Below, piece after piece: positions 1 to 6,336 of a stretch of 24,830 bases of DNA. The notes below the pieces were generated by a model. The model saw only the letters and a list, made by a program, of their open reading frames with translations, made no database searches and was not told the origin of the DNA. The position numbers were made by a program, and so were the translations under genes. The first letter of the stretch is position 1, and every line of letters begins with the position of its first letter. This DNA comes from JBBQHM01 sp038323965 (GTDB taxonomy: Bacteria; Verrucomicrobiota; Verrucomicrobiia; Chthoniobacterales; UBA10450): the NCBI GenBank assembly GCA_038323965.1, contig JBBQHM010000022.1, positions 1 through 24,830 of the forward strand. Direction: 5' to 3'.

Positions 1-2
1 GC

Positions 3-803
3 GATGATTTCGCAAAACGCTGGCGGAACGAACAACCCGATATCTGGCAAAAAACCTGGAATGGACTGCTCGGCAATGCGGTCGTGGCTTCACCGATTGA
101 TACGGGGCACGACGTTTTGCGAATCACCCGGGCTGCCACCACAGATGAATCGATCGGCAATCGTGACTTCTTCCTGATCGAAACGAAGGGCGACGTCTCC
201 CGGATCGTTCGCCGCGTTGGGGAAGATAAATCCTTTGAGCGCACCACCATGAGCGGCCTGCCGATTTGGCGACGCCCGGAGCTGGCCATCACCCGCCTCG
301 GCCCCACCACGATTGCTGTCGGCAAACCGGCGGAAGTGGATGAGCTGGTTCGCGTGCGACTTGGGGTAAAGCTCGACCTGAAGATTACCGGCCAGATGTT
401 CGACCGGTTCCAGGCCCTGGACAAAGAAAGCACGCTCCGACTGATCACCCGCGAGCCGGGGAATCTGTCGCGTGTTTTTCATCCGATTTTCACTCGTGAA
501 CTTCTCGCGGACACGAATCTTTTCGGATTTTCGCTCGCACTCCACAGTCCCGTTCGCTGCCGGCTGCTGCTCAGAATGTCTTCCGACGAAAAAGCAACGG
601 CACTGGAACGTGATATCCGGGCGGATCCCCAGCGTTTTCTTCGCGTCGAGAGTTCGGACGCGATGTTATTCGCGCAACCGCCTGAGATTGATCGCAGCGG
701 CCACAATCTCGAACTGCGATTTGCCATGCCCGATGCCAGCGCAAAACTTTTGCTTCAGCGACTCGCGAAAACGGACGCGCCAGCTACCGTCGCTGCTCAG
801 TAA
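3..803 (+). CDS. Unrecognised protein, 3' part of gene (5' end outside window)
   Basis: The reading frame is open from base 3, so the gene starts before the window; 266 codons are visible. A GTG at 84 is an in-frame valine and probably not the true start, because the 27 codons before it read as ordinary coding sequence. I do not recognise the family. The visible part is soluble-looking, rich in charged residues, without a membrane segment or Cys cluster. It has alternating short beta-like and helical stretches (for example a segment with R-L-G-P-T-T-I-A-V-G near residue 100 of the visible part) and an Ala-rich end. The vanX-like gene begins 9 bases after its stop on the same strand, so the two are probably co-transcribed, but the context does not give a function. 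No domain claim is made. Confidence 0.75.
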   Translation, partial: DDFAKRWRNEQPDIWQKTWNGLLGNAVVASPIDTGHDVLRITRAATTDESIGNRDFFLIETKGDVSRIVRRVGEDKSFERTTMSGLPIWRRPELAITRLGPTTIAVGKPAEVDELVRVRLGVKLDLKITGQMFDRFQALDKESTLRLITREPGNLSRVFHPIFTRELLADTNLFGFSLALHSPVRCRLLLRMSSDEKATALERDIRADPQRFLRVESSDAMLFAQPPEIDRSGHNLELRFAMPDASAKLLLQRLAKTDAPATVAAQ

Positions 804-812
804 AACTCAGGC

Positions 813-1472
813 ATGTCTTCGCGCTCTCCTACTTACCCCTGCATCTGCGCGCTGTTGCTGGCGTCCGCGTTCTCGACTGCGGCCAAGGCGGACGTCGATG
901 ATTTTCAGATGGTCAACCTGCGCTCTTTCGCGCCGACGATCGTCATCGAACTTCGCTACGCGACGAGCGAAAATATCGCACACCGGCCCATTTATCCCTC
1001 GGGCACGCAGCCGCTCATCCGTGCCGGTGTCGCGAAGCGCTTGCTGAATGCGCAACTGATTTTGCGACAATACGGCTACGGGTTAAAAGTTTGGGACGCC
1101 TACCGGTCGCGCGAAGCCCAGGCGGCGCTTTGGAAAGTTGCGCCGAACAACGATTACGTGGCAAATCCCGACGCCAACGGAGGCTCACTGCATAGCTGGG
1201 GCATCGCCGTAGACGCAACCTTGGTGGACAGCTGGAATCGCCCGGTCGAGATGCCGACAGATTTCGACGATTTCACCCCGGCCGCGATGATGCGTTATAC
1301 CGGCATCGATCCAAACGTGCGGACGCATCTCGCGATCCTGCAAAGCGCCATGGGACGCAGCGGTTTTTATGGAATGCGAACGGAGTGGTGGCATTTCACG
1401 CCGACCGATTGGAAACGCTACATCCCTGCGACCGAGGCCAAGCTCCATAGCCCGGCCGTCAAATTGCACTAG
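813..1472 (+). CDS. vanX: D-alanyl-D-alanine dipeptidase, VanX/DdpX family (peptidase M15D), exported
   Basis: A zinc dipeptidase that hydrolyses D-Ala-D-Ala. The 219 residues include a signal peptide (about 1-26, hydrophobic core ICALLLASAF, likely cut after AKA). The family motifs are intact: D-A-Y-R at 95-98 (substrate-binding Arg98), S-L-H-S-W-G-I-A-V-D at 125-134 (zinc ligands His127 and Asp134) and E-W-W-H-F at 191-195 (catalytic Glu191, zinc ligand His194). Length is usual for the family. No vanH, vanA or vanRS gene is nearby. Together with the signal peptide, this argues for a role in recycling wall-derived dipeptide in the periplasm rather than glycopeptide resistance (inference). 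The start ATG lies 9 bases after the upstream stop. The stop TAG shares bases with the stop of convergent cutA. Confidence 0.9.
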   Translation: MSSRSPTYPCICALLLASAFSTAAKADVDDFQMVNLRSFAPTIVIELRYATSENIAHRPIYPSGTQPLIRAGVAKRLLNAQLILRQYGYGLKVWDAYRSREAQAALWKVAPNNDYVANPDANGGSLHSWGIAVDATLVDSWNRPVEMPTDFDDFTPAAMMRYTGIDPNVRTHLAILQSAMGRSGFYGMRTEWWHFTPTDWKRYIPATEAKLHSPAVKLH

Positions 1473-1810
1473 CTGCAATCGATTGTGACCGCGAGCGAGT
1501 TCGCGCGCACCCATTCGAGGTAGGTCTGCGATCCTTGCGTTAGCGGAAAGGCGATGATCTCAGGAACTTCATAAGGATGCAGTTCGCGCAATCGTTTTTC
1601 AAAATCCGGGTAACGCTCCGCCGCGAACTTGAAAAGGACGAGCGTCTCATTGTTCGCTTCCACGTTTTCCTGCCATCGATAAATCGATTCAACTGGATTA
1701 CCGATATTCGCGCAGGCCACGATGCGCGTTTCCACCAGCTCGCGCGCAATGCGTCGGGCGATCTCGATGTCAGGAAACGTGCTGATCGCCAGCAACACGT
1801 CGCCGCTCAA
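1469..1810 (-). CDS. cutA: CutA divalent-ion tolerance protein
   Basis: A small trimeric PII-like protein of the CutA1 family, linked in other bacteria to copper and other divalent-cation tolerance; its exact role is still unclear. With the start chosen here (TTG at 1810-1808) it has 113 residues, matching the usual 105-115. Family features are the I-A-R-R-I-A-R-E-L-V helix, V-A-C-A-N-I (Cys33) followed by the Y-R-W segment, and the C-terminal H-P-Y-E-V-P-E-I-I. An ATG at 1843 gives an 11-residue longer form overlapping mnmA by 37 bases. I prefer TTG because it makes a TTGA overlap with the mnmA stop, as at the two junctions upstream, and gives the usual length. It is the last gene of the five-gene operon and converges on vanX with stops overlapping in CTAG. 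Confidence 0.9.
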   Translation of the reverse strand: MSGDVLLAISTFPDIEIARRIARELVETRIVACANIGNPVESIYRWQENVEANNETLVLFKFAAERYPDFEKRLRELHPYEVPEIIAFPLTQGSQTYLEWVRANSLAVTIDCS

Positions 1811-2940
1811 GCCAATTGCAGGGCTGGTTTCCGACAGATCCAACCTCCTCCTACGACGACGTCGCCGTCATAAAAGACCGCGGCCTGTCCCGGCGTGACC
1901 GCCTTTTGCGCGTCGTGAAGTCTTAAGGCCGCGCGGTCCTCCCTCAGCGGAGTCAGTGTCGCCGCGGTACCCGGGTGATTGTATCGAATTTTCACGGTGA
2001 CCTCCGCTGGCGCATCGCCACGCCCAAGACTCACCCAGTTCACGCGATCAATTTCAAACTCTTCCGTCAAAAGTTCGTCCACATCGCCGACAATCACACG
2101 ATTCGATTCCGGATCGATGTCTACGACGTAGCGCGGCCGAAGCGATCCGCCAGGCAGCCCTTTGCGCTGGCCCACGGTGAATAGCTCGATGCCGCCATGT
2201 TCTCCGAGAAACGTTCCGTCAGTCGCGTAGATCTCGCCGCGATGAAATTCGCTCTCGCTGATGTGGGAGCGGAGGAAGGCCCTGTAATCGTTCCCGGGAA
2301 CAAAACAGATCTCCTGGCTATCGACTTTGTCGGCGACCTTCAGGCCTAGGGAGCGGGCGATCTCACGAATCTCCGGCTTCGACATCGCCCCGAGCGGAGT
2401 GAGCGCGCGACGCAGCTGCGGTTGGCGCAGACTAAAGAGAAAATAGGACTGGTCTTTGCGCACATCCGCACCTTTGCGCAGCACCACACGGTCACTTCCG
2501 CCCTCGATGATCGCGTAATGTCCGGTCGCGATATAATCGCAGCCCAGCGCGTCGGCTTTTTGCCAGAGATTCCCGAACTTCAGCTTCTCGTTGCACATCA
2601 CACACGGGTTCGGGGTTCTCCCGGCTTGGTATTCAGAGGTAAAATAATCGATGACGTGCTTCTCAAACTGATCCGCCTCGTCCACGACGTAATGTGGGAT
2701 GCCTAACGAATGCGCAACATTCCGCGCGTCGGCGACTGCCTGCGGTCCGCAGCATTTATCGGCCGCACGCGAAACGCAGTCCTGCGGCCAGACTTTCATC
2801 GTCACGCCGATGACGTCGTATCCCTGTTCGCGCAGCAGGTATCCGGCAACGCTCGAGTCGACGCCGCCGCTCATGCCGAGCAAAACGCGCTTTTTCGTCT
2901 GGTCCACGCCCGAAATTCGCAGAGTAACCCGCGCGGTCAA
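1807..2940 (-). CDS. mnmA: tRNA 2-thiouridylase MnmA
   Basis: Transfers sulfur to U34 of tRNAs for Lys, Glu and Gln, after activating the base with ATP. The 377 residues (with the TTG start) contain the PP-loop S-G-G-V-D-S-S at 24-30, the Cys pair segment N-P-C-V-M-C-N (Cys116 aligned to the E. coli catalytic Cys102), T-G-H-Y at 139-142, K-D-Q-S-Y-F-L at 162-168, and S-Q-E-I-C-F with the second catalytic Cys212. The C-terminal beta domains are complete. The start is TTG at 2940-2938, overlapping the glycosylase stop as TTGA; a GTG at 2907 would give 11 fewer residues and also fits the family N-terminus. No Shine-Dalgarno sequence is visible before the TTG, so translation may depend on coupling (inference). 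Confidence 0.95.
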   Translation of the reverse strand: MTARVTLRISGVDQTKKRVLLGMSGGVDSSVAGYLLREQGYDVIGVTMKVWPQDCVSRAADKCCGPQAVADARNVAHSLGIPHYVVDEADQFEKHVIDYFTSEYQAGRTPNPCVMCNEKLKFGNLWQKADALGCDYIATGHYAIIEGGSDRVVLRKGADVRKDQSYFLFSLRQPQLRRALTPLGAMSKPEIREIARSLGLKVADKVDSQEICFVPGNDYRAFLRSHISESEFHRGEIYATDGTFLGEHGGIELFTVGQRKGLPGGSLRPRYVVDIDPESNRVIVGDVDELLTEEFEIDRVNWVSLGRGDAPAEVTVKIRYNHPGTAATLTPLREDRAALRLHDAQKAVTPGQAAVFYDGDVVVGGGWICRKPALQLA

Positions 2941-3506
2941 CGCAGAGGTCGCACGCGCGCACTGAGAAATTCACTGCCTTCCAAGGTGAACCGCCATGGC
3001 AAAGTCCTAGCGCGCGATATTCCAATCCTCCCGTCCGCTACGATTTGAACCGGCATTGCGGCCGCCACGAAACATCGGGAGTCACGCTGACAAAGATCGA
3101 TCTCGTGATGTTTGCCGCTAATTTCCAACGCTTGCGTCAGCTTTCCTGGTCCGGAGCAAAGCTGCTTGATATTTTTGACTCCACGCCGCGACTTCATTAT
3201 TTTTATTCCAGCGATCGGTTCCAGCGCTCGAATCAGGACGAATCCATCCTCCCGGCCTTTCACCAGGATGTTCAGCATCCAGTGCACGCCGTAATTCAAA
3301 TAAACGTACGAAGTGCCAGCTCTATTCCGGGAAATAAAATCACGCGTGCTCGGCCGGAAGAAGGTGTGACACGCCTCATCGTTTTTAGCCGCGTACGCTT
3401 CCGTTTCGACGATGATTCCGGTGCACCTGCCCCAGACCAATCGCGCGCCAATTAACTCGCGCGCGCAGCTGACGGGGTCGCGTGCGAAGAACGCCGTGGG
3501 AATCAA
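2937..3506 (-). CDS. mpg: 3-methyladenine/alkyladenine DNA glycosylase (AAG/MPG family)
   Basis: A monofunctional base-excision glycosylase that removes alkylated and deaminated purines. With a TTG start at 3506 it has 189 residues, the bacterial norm. Residues matching the human enzyme's active site are all present: E-T-E-A-Y gives Glu36 (catalytic, human Glu125) and Tyr38 (Tyr127), His47 (His136), Y-V-Y-L-N-Y gives Tyr69 (intercalating, Tyr159), and Asn79 (Asn169). The G-P-G-K-L-T-Q-A-L motif follows. An upstream ATG at 3578 would overlap the preceding gene by 76 bases and add 24 basic residues without family similarity. I therefore chose the TTG, which shares bases with the upstream TGA (TTGA). 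It precedes mnmA in the operon, also with a TTGA overlap. Confidence 0.92.
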   Translation of the reverse strand: MIPTAFFARDPVSCARELIGARLVWGRCTGIIVETEAYAAKNDEACHTFFRPSTRDFISRNRAGTSYVYLNYGVHWMLNILVKGREDGFVLIRALEPIAGIKIMKSRRGVKNIKQLCSGPGKLTQALEISGKHHEIDLCQRDSRCFVAAAMPVQIVADGRIGISRARTLPWRFTLEGSEFLSARVRPLR

Positions 3507-4252
3507 TCTTCGAGTTCGTTCTGATCGGCGTGAATCACAATTCCGGGGAGGTAATGCAAAGGAAGAGTCACGGCGCACGGAACCGGCTGACCGTCCCGGA
3601 ATGCAGGGACAAAGCGCGCTCCGCTAAAATCCTCGACCGCAATCGTGCCGAAGCCCAGAAACGGCGGATCCTCGGTCACAACCGACATCCCGGTAAGCTC
3701 GCCCACCGGCGAAACGTTGATCGCCAACTCCACCAGTCCGCGGACGCGGACCGCAGTTTTATCAACGCGGTAGTGAATTCCGGTGAACTGGGAGTCGCCG
3801 CCAATGACCGGCTGCGGTCCGATGAAGTCAGCTTCTCGCTGAATTTCGGTAGTCTCCTGGTTGGCGAAGATTCGCAATCGCGGTTTTCCGTCCAAGATAC
3901 TGAATACAACCGTCCCGTAGTAGAAGACGCCCACTGCCTGTTTCTTGTAAATCGCCGGAATCATCTTCGCGTTTGTCAGGCAGCGAAGCATTTCGGTCTC
4001 AAGCAATTTCGTCTCCGGCGTTTCTCGATACGCGACGCTCGTCAATACCGTTCCCGTTTGGTCGACGGCACATGAGAACATGATAATGCCGTCCTTTTGC
4101 CCGTCAGCGATCAACCGTTTGGTGTCGATGCGATTAATGATCGCGTCCGGAGTGTTCCCGATCAGCGCGGGACGAAATACGGGAGCATCGTCCGCGCGCG
4201 CGCAGGCGGTGGTTAACGCGAAGGCTAGGATGAATCGGGCGAGAAAGCGCAT
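3503..4252 (-). CDS. Secreted protein with two TonB-C-like domains
   Basis: It has 249 residues with an N-terminal signal peptide (about 1-20, cut near A-R-A). Two similar segments follow, at about 50-120 and 165-235. Each resembles the TonB C-terminal fold: a strand ending in D-x-x-G-x-V or S-P-V-G-E-L, then a helix, then (M/F)-I-P-A or F-V-P-A followed by a Gly- or Gln-marked turn. The second (G-A-R-F-V-P-A-F-R-D-G-Q-P-V) is the clearer match. There is no N-terminal membrane anchor or Pro-rich linker after the signal peptide, so it is not a classical TonB, and no exbB/exbD is nearby. The function is unknown; a periplasmic protein is the safest reading. It is second in the operon, 44 bases after the nucleotidase gene, and its TGA overlaps the TTG start of the glycosylase. 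Confidence 0.75.
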   Translation of the reverse strand: MRFLARFILAFALTTACARADDAPVFRPALIGNTPDAIINRIDTKRLIADGQKDGIIMFSCAVDQTGTVLTSVAYRETPETKLLETEMLRCLTNAKMIPAIYKKQAVGVFYYGTVVFSILDGKPRLRIFANQETTEIQREADFIGPQPVIGGDSQFTGIHYRVDKTAVRVRGLVELAINVSPVGELTGMSVVTEDPPFLGFGTIAVEDFSGARFVPAFRDGQPVPCAVTLPLHYLPGIVIHADQNELED

Positions 4253-4296
4253 CGCAGTTACGCAAGAGCGGCTCCGCTAATTTGCAAGAGCGAATG

Positions 4297-5883
4297 TCAC
4301 ATCGGCGCACGACCACCCGCAAACAGAAGCTGTTGCTTGCCTACTTCCTTGTGACGCTGGAAAAACGCGATCAACGCATCGCGCGTCTGCAGTTGATGCA
4401 AAGTGCGACGCGCCTCGGGTCGCTCGAGCAGCGCGCGCAAACGCATAAAGCGATGGCCGGCACTCCGCGCGTCAAAGGTGTTGAAGGCGACCGCATAACG
4501 ATGGGCAGCGTCACTCCCTTCGCGTGGACGCACCGTGGCGCGCGCGTCCACGCCTCGACCTGTGATTTTCACCTCGAAGCCCAGCAAGCTCCGCCGCTCG
4601 TGCACTTGATGAATTTCCTGCATTACAGCTTCGAGTTCGCCGCAGGTCAGCTCCGCCGTTACCACAAAATTTTCGTAGGGTAGGACGTCCCACACATCCC
4701 GGATTGCGACCCTGCCCGCCACCATGTCGGCCGTATCGTCGAACAGGCCGTGCATTACCCCACTCACCTCGACGCGACGTTCACGCAGCGACTCAATCAC
4801 GGCGGTCCCGATTAGTCGCTCCACGTCGCTCGGCGCTCCCTCCAAACCACGAATACCAAGCGGCTCGATCAATTCTCCGATCGGACGATTTAGTTCCAGC
4901 TCCGATTCCGCGATCGCGCCGCTGCTGCGCGAGATTACCGCCGCGTCCAGCTCCACCCGCTCGTCCATTAATTCGCAGCGTGCTTCGCGTTTCAGAAGTT
5001 TTTTGGTATCGCGCTCAAACCAGAGATCGAGTTTCCCCGCGTGAATCCCGAAATGATCCGCCTGGGTGAAAAGGACGCCGCGGGATAGGCGGCTCTCGAT
5101 CGGCTGATGCGTATGGCCGGCAATGAATGCGACCACATCCGGAAACTCATTTGTTAAAGCGATCACACTATTCGCGAAATCATCGCCACCGGTCCGGTCC
5201 TTTAATCCCATATGGCCAGCGAGCACAATCGCGTCGGCTCCCTGATCGCGCGCGAGCGCGATCGCGCGACGGACGGGCTCGACCGGTTGCTTAAACTCCA
5301 GGCCACCGGTGAATTCGGGCAGAAACCAAAACTGCATCCCGGGCGTCGTGATTCCGACGACGGCAATATTCACCGGACCGAAGCGTTTCATGATGAATGG
5401 CTCGCAATTCACGCGCGGCTCTCGCACTGCGCTCACCGGCGTTGATCCATCGAAAATATTTGCGCCCAACACCGGCATCGCGGAGCGCTCAATGGCGCGC
5501 GCGAAAGGTTCGAACCCCCAATCAAATTCGTGATTCCCGACAACCCAGGCGTCGTATCGCAGCAGGTTGAAAAGGTCGATCATCAGTTCGCCGCGAGTAC
5601 GCAGCGCCACATCGGTCCCTTGGTAAATGTCGCCCGCGTCAATCAGGAGTGAATTCGGATTCTCGGCCCGCCATTTCCCGATTTGCGTAGCGCAACGAGC
5701 CAGGCCGCCGACGTTTCGCTGACCATCATAACCGGTCGTCGGCAGAATATGACCGTGCAGATCGGTGGTGTGGAGGATGGAGATGCGCAGCGCCTCCTCG
5801 GCTCGCATTAGTGACGGCAATCCAGCTCCCGCCGCACCGACGCCCGCGAGCCGCATAAATGCCCGACGCGTGAACAAACTCAT
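4297..5883 (-). CDS. 5'-nucleotidase/UshA-like metallophosphoesterase, Tat-exported
   Basis: It has 528 residues. The N-terminus has a twin-arginine signal (T-R-R-A-F-M at 5-10, then a Gly/Ala-rich hydrophobic stretch), so it is probably folded in the cytoplasm and exported. The metallophosphoesterase domain has all metal-site motifs: T-D-L-H-G-H (Asp41, His43), D-A-G-D (Asp85), G-N-H-E (Asn117, His118), G-H-M-G (His224) and G-H-T-H (His257, His259). A 5'-nucleotidase C-terminal domain follows (about 330-520). The N-G-G-x-R-like substrate motif usual in that domain is not recognisable before R-D-V-W-D-V-L-P-Y-E-N, so the substrate may not be a common nucleotide. It is the first gene of the five-gene operon; its promoter must lie in the 75-base divergent gap or within the VOC gene. 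Confidence 0.88.
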   Translation of the reverse strand: MSLFTRRAFMRLAGVGAAGAGLPSLMRAEEALRISILHTTDLHGHILPTTGYDGQRNVGGLARCATQIGKWRAENPNSLLIDAGDIYQGTDVALRTRGELMIDLFNLLRYDAWVVGNHEFDWGFEPFARAIERSAMPVLGANIFDGSTPVSAVREPRVNCEPFIMKRFGPVNIAVVGITTPGMQFWFLPEFTGGLEFKQPVEPVRRAIALARDQGADAIVLAGHMGLKDRTGGDDFANSVIALTNEFPDVVAFIAGHTHQPIESRLSRGVLFTQADHFGIHAGKLDLWFERDTKKLLKREARCELMDERVELDAAVISRSSGAIAESELELNRPIGELIEPLGIRGLEGAPSDVERLIGTAVIESLRERRVEVSGVMHGLFDDTADMVAGRVAIRDVWDVLPYENFVVTAELTCGELEAVMQEIHQVHERRSLLGFEVKITGRGVDARATVRPREGSDAAHRYAVAFNTFDARSAGHRFMRLRALLERPEARRTLHQLQTRDALIAFFQRHKEVGKQQLLFAGGRAPM

Positions 5884-5958
5884 ATAAGTCGCGCGCTGCC
5901 AGGCGCGATACCAGTCAACGCTTGCGCCCGGTCGCCGGCAATCGTTTTATAGTTAGCG
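5884..5958. promoter_or_regulatory. Divergent promoter region between nucleotidase operon and VOC gene
   Basis: This 75-base gap separates divergent genes, so it should hold signals for both. On the plus strand TATAGT (5948-5953) is a good -10 candidate, with a weak TTGCGC (5922-5927) 20 bases upstream. The predicted start of transcription would fall at or next to the ATG at 5959. On the minus strand the same AT-rich patch reads TATAAA, but with no convincing -35. An imperfect inverted repeat (CGCGC and GCGCG, spaced by about 8) lies near 5892-5909. No Shine-Dalgarno sequence is seen for either gene. Confidence 0.35.
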
Positions 5959-6330
5959 ATGCAGCTGGAACGAATGGACCACGTCGCGATCGGCGTGCGC
6001 GATGTGGAGGCGTCAAAGAAATGGTACTGCGATGTCCTTGGCTTCAAACACCTTCATCCCGGCGTCTGGGATGAGCCCCTCTTTGTCGGCAACGACTGCG
6101 CAGGAGTCGCGCTCTTCCAGGCACACGGCAACAATAAACGGAGCGGCAGTCGTGAGCTGTCCATTCTTCACTTTGCTTTCCGCACTTCCCGGTTGGGATT
6201 CAATTCAGCGCAGGAAAAATTGCGCGCGCGTGACATCAAATTCGAATCACAGGATCACCAGATCTCGCACTCGATCTATTTCCGCGATCCCGACGGACAC
6301 CAACTCGAAATTACGACTTACGAAGTTTAG
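5959..6330 (+). CDS. VOC (glyoxalase/dioxygenase-fold) family protein
   Basis: It has 123 residues and one vicinal-oxygen-chelate module pair. The N-terminal beta strand M-D-H-V-A-I-G-V-R-D-V is followed by a helix with W-Y-C-D-V-L-G-F. The C-terminal half has I-L-H-F-A-F and I-Y-F-R-D-P-D-G-H-Q-L-E-I-T-T-Y. His8, His71 and Glu117 are the expected metal ligands. This fold covers glyoxalase I, fosfomycin thiol transferases and extradiol dioxygenases; the D-P-D-G-H-x-L-E-I ending is generic and does not choose between them. It stands alone: divergent from the nucleotidase operon and convergent with secA only 6 bases away. Substrate unknown. Confidence 0.85.
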   Translation: MQLERMDHVAIGVRDVEASKKWYCDVLGFKHLHPGVWDEPLFVGNDCAGVALFQAHGNNKRSGSRELSILHFAFRTSRLGFNSAQEKLRARDIKFESQDHQISHSIYFRDPDGHQLEITTYEV

Positions 6331-6336
6331 GACTTT

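Noticed and set aside
813..1472. VanX-like gene as part of a glycopeptide-resistance cluster
   Set aside because: No vanH, vanA, vanR or vanS neighbours, and the protein is exported, so a dipeptide-recycling role is more likely.
3507..3578. Longer mpg start at ATG 3578
   Set aside because: It would overlap the upstream gene by 76 bases with a basic, unconserved stretch; TTG 3506 gives the family length and a TTGA junction.
4262..4292. Nine-base direct repeat GCAAGAGCG (4262-4270 and 4284-4292) between the nucleotidase and TonB-C-like genes
   Set aside because: Too short and isolated to interpret; it could be chance in a 44-base gap.
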